A stretch of 64,000 nucleotides of DNA, from the NCBI RefSeq assembly GCF_009754905.2, contig NZ_CP066775.1, forward strand, positions 3,348,001 to 3,412,000, in the 5' to 3' direction. The DNA comes from Mucilaginibacter ginkgonis (GTDB lineage Bacteria > Bacteroidota > Bacteroidia > Sphingobacteriales > Sphingobacteriaceae). The notes below the pieces were generated by a model. It saw nothing but the letters and a program-made list of their open reading frames with translations. It made no database searches and had not been told where the DNA came from. Below, one piece after another: positions 60,860 to 64,000 of this stretch. Numbering within the stretch: the first letter of the stretch is position 1; each line of letters starts with the position of its first letter. A program made the translations under genes and the position numbers.

Positions 60860-62227
60860 TTAATTAGTGATCGTTATTTTACGGATGAGGTTATTGTTGT
60901 AATCGGCAACATATAGCGCGCCACCAACAGTAACAATGCCAGTCGGAACATTAAATTTAGCAGCAGTGTTTGTGCCGTCGGCAAAACCGTATACACTGGC
61001 GCTGCCTGCTATGCTGTTTAAGATACCTGACGAGTTTTGTAAGCGCAGCACACGGCCGGTACCATCAGCAATGTATAGGTTATTGGCAGCATCTATCGCG
61101 ATGGCGTTAGGGTTGCCGATAAGGGTAGTGATGGACCTGTTACCTGCAACCGTAGTTACTACACCTGCGCTGGTTATTTTGCGAATGGCGTAATTTCCAT
61201 AATCGGCTACAAATAAATTGCCGTTAGTATCAAATGCCAAACCTGTTGGTGTTCTGAAAAGCGCCAGGGCGCCGGTATCATCTGTAAAACCAATTCCACC
61301 ACCGGCAAAAGTAGTTACCACACCGGCTGTCGAGATCATGCGGATGCGGCTGTTATTAGAATCGGCCACGTAAATATTGCCCGACGCGTCTACAGCAATA
61401 CCGCGTGGTGCATTAAATTGCGCGGTTAAAGCGGTGTTAGAATTAACATAGCCCGCAATACCAGATCCGGCCAAGGTAGTAGCGACACCTGCAGGGGTTA
61501 TTTTGATAACCAGGTTATTGCCCTGGTCTGTCATATACAGGTTGTTTTGTTTATCAACTGCCAACGCATACGGGCTGTAAAAAGCTGCTGTTGCTGCGGG
61601 ACCGTCTGTATGGCCAAGCGCGCCGCTGCCGCAAAAAGTACTTACCACGCCGGCCGGGGTAATTTTTCTAACTAGGTGGTTAAACTGATCGCATACATAA
61701 ATATTCCCTTGGGCATCTGCCACCATACCTTGCGGATTGTTGAATTGTGCGGCAAGTGCGCCACCATCTACATATCCGGCTGTGCCGCTTCCGGCAAAAG
61801 TGCTAACTGTTGCAACGGTTGCGGTAGCTGCAGTTTGAGTGGTAACTTTTACTGTACTGCCATAAGATGTACCGGCCGCACTGGTTGCATAAGCACGTAC
61901 GTAATAGGTTGTACCCGGCGTAAGGTTGCTGATAGTTATGGCATAGTTTGCCACCAAAGCGGCATTTGCTACTTTGGTATCAGAGGTAGTAGGCGATTGG
62001 TTTGCAGAGCTGTAAACCAAGCCAACTTCCGTTATGGCACTTGTGCCTAAATCTGTTACAACACCAGCGCTCGTGAAGCTTGTAGTTGTCACATCTGTAA
62101 GCAGCGTTCCGGTTGAGATGGTCGGCGCTGTTGTAGTAGTGCTATCTTTTTTACAAGCAGTAATAGTTAATGCGAAAAAAGCTACAAGGGTTGCAAGCTT
62201 TATAGGGAGGGGTAAAAATTGTCTCAC
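60860..62227 (-). CDS. NHL-repeat lipoprotein with fibronectin-type III-like N-terminal domain
   Basis: The signal MRQFLPLPIKLATLVAFFALTITAC has a lipobox TAC at residue 25. Residues ~35-130 look like a fibronectin-type III-like domain (TTTSFTSAGVVTDLGTSAITEVGLVYS, PGTTYYVRAYATSAAGTSYG). From ~140 at least five NHL repeats follow (FNNPQGMVADAQGNIYVCDQFNHLVRKITPAG, FNAPRGIAVDASGNIYVADSNNSRIRMIS, ...), forming a beta-propeller. It is anchored outside the cell; the ligand is unknown. It converges with radA, with the two stops 3 bp apart. Confidence 0.85.
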   Translation of the reverse strand: MRQFLPLPIKLATLVAFFALTITACKKDSTTTTAPTISTGTLLTDVTTTSFTSAGVVTDLGTSAITEVGLVYSSANQSPTTSDTKVANAALVANYAITISNLTPGTTYYVRAYATSAAGTSYGSTVKVTTQTAATATVATVSTFAGSGTAGYVDGGALAAQFNNPQGMVADAQGNIYVCDQFNHLVRKITPAGVVSTFCGSGALGHTDGPAATAAFYSPYALAVDKQNNLYMTDQGNNLVIKITPAGVATTLAGSGIAGYVNSNTALTAQFNAPRGIAVDASGNIYVADSNNSRIRMISTAGVVTTFAGGGIGFTDDTGALALFRTPTGLAFDTNGNLFVADYGNYAIRKITSAGVVTTVAGNRSITTLIGNPNAIAIDAANNLYIADGTGRVLRLQNSSGILNSIAGSASVYGFADGTNTAAKFNVPTGIVTVGGALYVADYNNNLIRKITITN

Positions 62228-62363
62228 TGTATCTGTTTTGAATTAAAGGGATGGCATAATTTTACCATACCTAATAGTGCTTCAAAAATAACATTTAAAG
62301 CTTTTATAGAGATTATAAAAATCTGCTTTAACTAATTTTAACAAAACAGCATCGCCCTTAAAT

Positions 62364-62390
62364 AAAAAAAGCCGTTGTGATTACAACAGC
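62364..62390 (-). terminator. Terminator downstream of the RRM protein gene
   Basis: On the minus strand GCTGTTGT and ACAACGGC pair (one G-U) with loop AATC and are followed by seven T. It lies ~70 bp beyond the RRM gene. Confidence 0.75.
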
Positions 62391-62422
62391 GTCAATATCT
62401 GCACCGGGCAGAGTTTAAGAAT

Positions 62423-62452
62423 AAAGCCCGGCAATTTTCATTACCGGGCTTT
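62423..62452 (-). terminator. Stem-loop immediately after the RRM protein gene
   Basis: AAAGCCCGG (62423-62431) and CCGGGCTTT (62444-62452) form a perfect 9-bp stem with a 12-nt loop, 5 bp after the stop. The following T-tract is short, so it may work together with the second stem at 62364-62390. Confidence 0.7.
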
Positions 62453-62457
62453 GTTAT

Positions 62458-62862
62458 TTAGTAACGGCTGCCGCCGTTGCCACCTTTATTGTAACCACCG
62501 CCGTTACCGCCGCGGCTGCCGCCACCGTAACCGCCGCCGTTGCCACCACGGCTGCCGCCGCCGTAACCACCGCTGCTGCGGCCACCACCGAAACCGCCGC
62601 TACGGCCACCGCCGCCCGCTTTGCGTTCTTCGGCCTGACTTACAGCAATGCTACGACCGCTCACTTCAACACCGTTAAGGCCGTCGATAGCTTTTTGACC
62701 GCTTTCGTCATCGCTCATTTCAACAAAGCCAAAACCTTTGCTGCGTCCGGTTTCTCTGTCTATAATAACTTTAGCAGAGCTTACTTCGCCATAAGCTTCA
62801 AATAATTCTTTTAAATCTTCTTCCTTTAACGAGTAAGGCAGACTTCCTACAAAAATGTTCAT
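62458..62862 (-). CDS. Glycine-rich RNA-binding protein with one RRM
   Basis: This 134-residue protein has an RRM (residues 1-78) with RNP2 NIFVGSLPY and RNP1 RSKGFGFVEMS, followed by a low-complexity tail of Gly/Arg/Ser/Tyr/Asn (repeats of GGGSRGGNGGGYGG) ending GGSRY. The form is that of cold-inducible RNA-binding proteins in cyanobacteria and Bacteroidota, which chaperone RNA. The tail is composed of near-identical DNA repeats (62461-62600) and so may vary in length between strains. Confidence 0.93.
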   Translation of the reverse strand: MNIFVGSLPYSLKEEDLKELFEAYGEVSSAKVIIDRETGRSKGFGFVEMSDDESGQKAIDGLNGVEVSGRSIAVSQAEERKAGGGGRSGGFGGGRSSGGYGGGSRGGNGGGYGGGSRGGNGGGYNKGGNGGSRY

Positions 62863-62993
62863 TAATTTTAGTTTAATACGTTTTCGGCTTTCAGGCCATT
62901 TTTCGGTTGCAATATATAGATAAACTTGATTAAAAAACTTAATATTTATTTTTTAACAATTTTTTTAGATGAATAATGCCATTCACTTTCAGT

Positions 62994-63494
62994 TCATTGC
63001 AAAACTGCATCGTAACTTAATGTAACAGTGGGCAATAAAGTTGCTGCATCAAGCGGAATCTGGTTATTAGTCAACAGCGGGCTGCGCTTTGCGTAGAACT
63101 GCAGATACTTTCTTTTGATGGCTTGCTGACCTATAGCCGGTAAATTATAATTGATGCTTACGGGCAATAAAAAATCATGCTGCTTTTCATGATCCGGAAT
63201 GATCCATTTTTTGTCTGTCTTTTTAAGCAGATCTGCAACTGGCTGCGCCATGGCTACATCATCGGCATAATAGACCACAATACGTTTAATGTTGCCATCT
63301 ATGTCAGCAGTAAACTTTAGCATCACCAGGCCGGCCGCAACGTTTTTAGTAATATCATTTGTCGGCTCAAAATTTTGCTTAAAGAACGAATTCATCACCT
63401 CCTGGCCTCCCTGAAACGGAAAAGCCAATTCTTTTTGCGCCATTGCCGATATTGAAACCATAACGGCGGCTGCCAATACTACTAATCTCTTCAT
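62994..63494 (-). CDS. Small secreted protein, TonB_C-like
   Basis: The signal peptide MKRLVVLAAAVMVSISAMAQ starts a 166-residue protein. The mature part has a pattern like the TonB C-terminal fold (AGLVMLKFTADIDGNIKRIVVYYADD, VADLLKKTDKKWIIPDHEKQHDFLLPVSINYNLP), but lacks a membrane anchor and linker, so it is not an energy transducer. It is immediately upstream in transcription terms of no clear partner; the methyltransferase gene ends 1 bp before it. Function unknown. Confidence 0.65.
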   Translation of the reverse strand: MKRLVVLAAAVMVSISAMAQKELAFPFQGGQEVMNSFFKQNFEPTNDITKNVAAGLVMLKFTADIDGNIKRIVVYYADDVAMAQPVADLLKKTDKKWIIPDHEKQHDFLLPVSINYNLPAIGQQAIKRKYLQFYAKRSPLLTNNQIPLDAATLLPTVTLSYDAVLQ

Positions 63495-64000
63495 TTAAAT
63501 TACTTTGGGCTCTCGTTTGCTGCCATCGTACAATTCATATTCCAGCAAACGGCAATCAAGCTTTCCGTTATAATATTCTATCCTGCGTTTGGCTGTAAGG
63601 CCAATCTTCTTCGCCAGATCAGGGTTGCCGGTAAACACATATCCGGTGTAACCACGGCATTTTTGTTTTAAAAAGTCGCCGATGCGTTTGTAAGTGATCT
63701 CGAGTTTGGTGTGTGTTCCTAACCGCTCGCCATACTCGGGGTTAAACATCACCACTCCTGTACCCTCAGGCACTTCGGTATCGGCAAAATCACAAACAGC
63801 AAAATCTATTAAATGTTCTACACCCGCTGTTTTTGCGTTTTTACGCGACACTTCTATTGCATCATCAGATATATCCGTCGCGATGATCTTAAAGTCAAGT
63901 TGTTTAATAGCCTTGTCCTTTAAGACACGCCGTTGCTCAAAGAAAACCTGCTCGTCATAGCCCAGAAAGTGCATAAAGCTAAAGTTCATCCTGAAGAAAC
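63495..64000 (-). CDS. RNA large-subunit methyltransferase (THUMP class I type), C-terminal part
   Basis: The frame runs off the right edge, so only the C-terminal ~168 residues are seen. FKIIATDISDDAIEVSRKNAKTAGVEHLIDF is the SAM-binding motif region, and VVMFNPEYGERLG carries the NPPYG-type motif (as NPEYG) used by N2-guanine methyltransferases of the RlmL/YpsC type. The tail (YTGYVFTGNPDLAKKIGLTAKRRIEYYNGKLDCRLLEYEL) matches this family. It probably methylates 23S rRNA; which base is not determined here. Confidence 0.85.
   Translation of the reverse strand, partial: FFRMNFSFMHFLGYDEQVFFEQRRVLKDKAIKQLDFKIIATDISDDAIEVSRKNAKTAGVEHLIDFAVCDFADTEVPEGTGVVMFNPEYGERLGTHTKLEITYKRIGDFLKQKCRGYTGYVFTGNPDLAKKIGLTAKRRIEYYNGKLDCRLLEYELYDGSKREPKVI

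Noticed and set aside
62451..62678. Plus-strand frame rich in Arg/His/Cys over the Gly-rich gene
   Set aside because: It is the antisense reading of the repeated glycine codons of the RRM protein tail and has no independent support.

Overview
The window looks like a chromosomal segment of a Bacteroidota member of the Sphingobacteriaceae type (Mucilaginibacter/Pedobacter-like). The lineage is inferred from gene content: GLPGLI protein with a TonB-receptor-like partner, DUF885 and S9 lipoproteins/exoproteins, an ECF sigma factor paired with a TonB-like membrane protein, and the HU-TPR-tiny basic protein-RNase G block. It also fits the TAnnTTTG-type promoter boxes and the near absence of Shine-Dalgarno sequences. 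No rRNA, tRNA, phage, complete insertion sequence or CRISPR array was seen.

Layout. 1-6.8 kb: the 3' end of a pyruvate dehydrogenase E2 gene, an ECF sigma factor overlapping its membrane partner, a DUF885 lipoprotein and a lipoprotein/beta-barrel pair. 6.8-7.5 kb: a DUF4197 gene broken by a frameshift in a run of eight A/T. 7.6-14.8 kb: a leftward series (YceI, type III polyketide synthase, FAD oxidoreductase, methyltransferase, histidine kinase, DUF47, Pi transporter) with a divergent UbiA-type prenyltransferase. 14.8-18.2 kb: XdhC and a MocA-like nucleotidyltransferase, then a ThuA protein and a Tat-exported TIM-barrel protein. 18.4-19.3 kb: a membrane J-like protein without HPD. 19.3-29.2 kb: a large pentose-phosphate cluster on the minus strand (tkt, rpiB, tal, HAD phosphatase, gnd, zwf, pgl, pgi), lacking only rpe. 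29.4-36.7 kb: a GH88 hydrolase, a GbsR-type regulator operon with repeated operator-like palindromes, and a GLPGLI/TonB-receptor-like/DUF2809 operon with a well-formed promoter. 36.8-54.5 kb: secreted peptidases (M28, S9A, M20, S9B, trypsin-like), a beta-lactamase-like hydrolase, two small HAD/SRPBCC genes, an iron-uptake group (Cys-motif membrane protein, TonB siderophore receptor, PepSY protein) and an AmpG-like MFS transporter. 54.6-64 kb: housekeeping genes (ssb, mutY, HU, TPR protein, a 29-residue basic protein, RNase G, radA), an NHL-repeat lipoprotein, an RRM protein, a TonB_C-like small protein and the end of an RNA methyltransferase.

Two themes stand out. First, the polyketide synthase, methyltransferase, flavoprotein, isoprenoid-binding YceI and prenyltransferase look like one pathway to a methylated, oxidised and perhaps prenylated phenolic lipid or quinone. 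Second, the intergenic DNA carries several families of short palindromic repeats, and one of them sits in frame inside radA as a 25-codon insertion.
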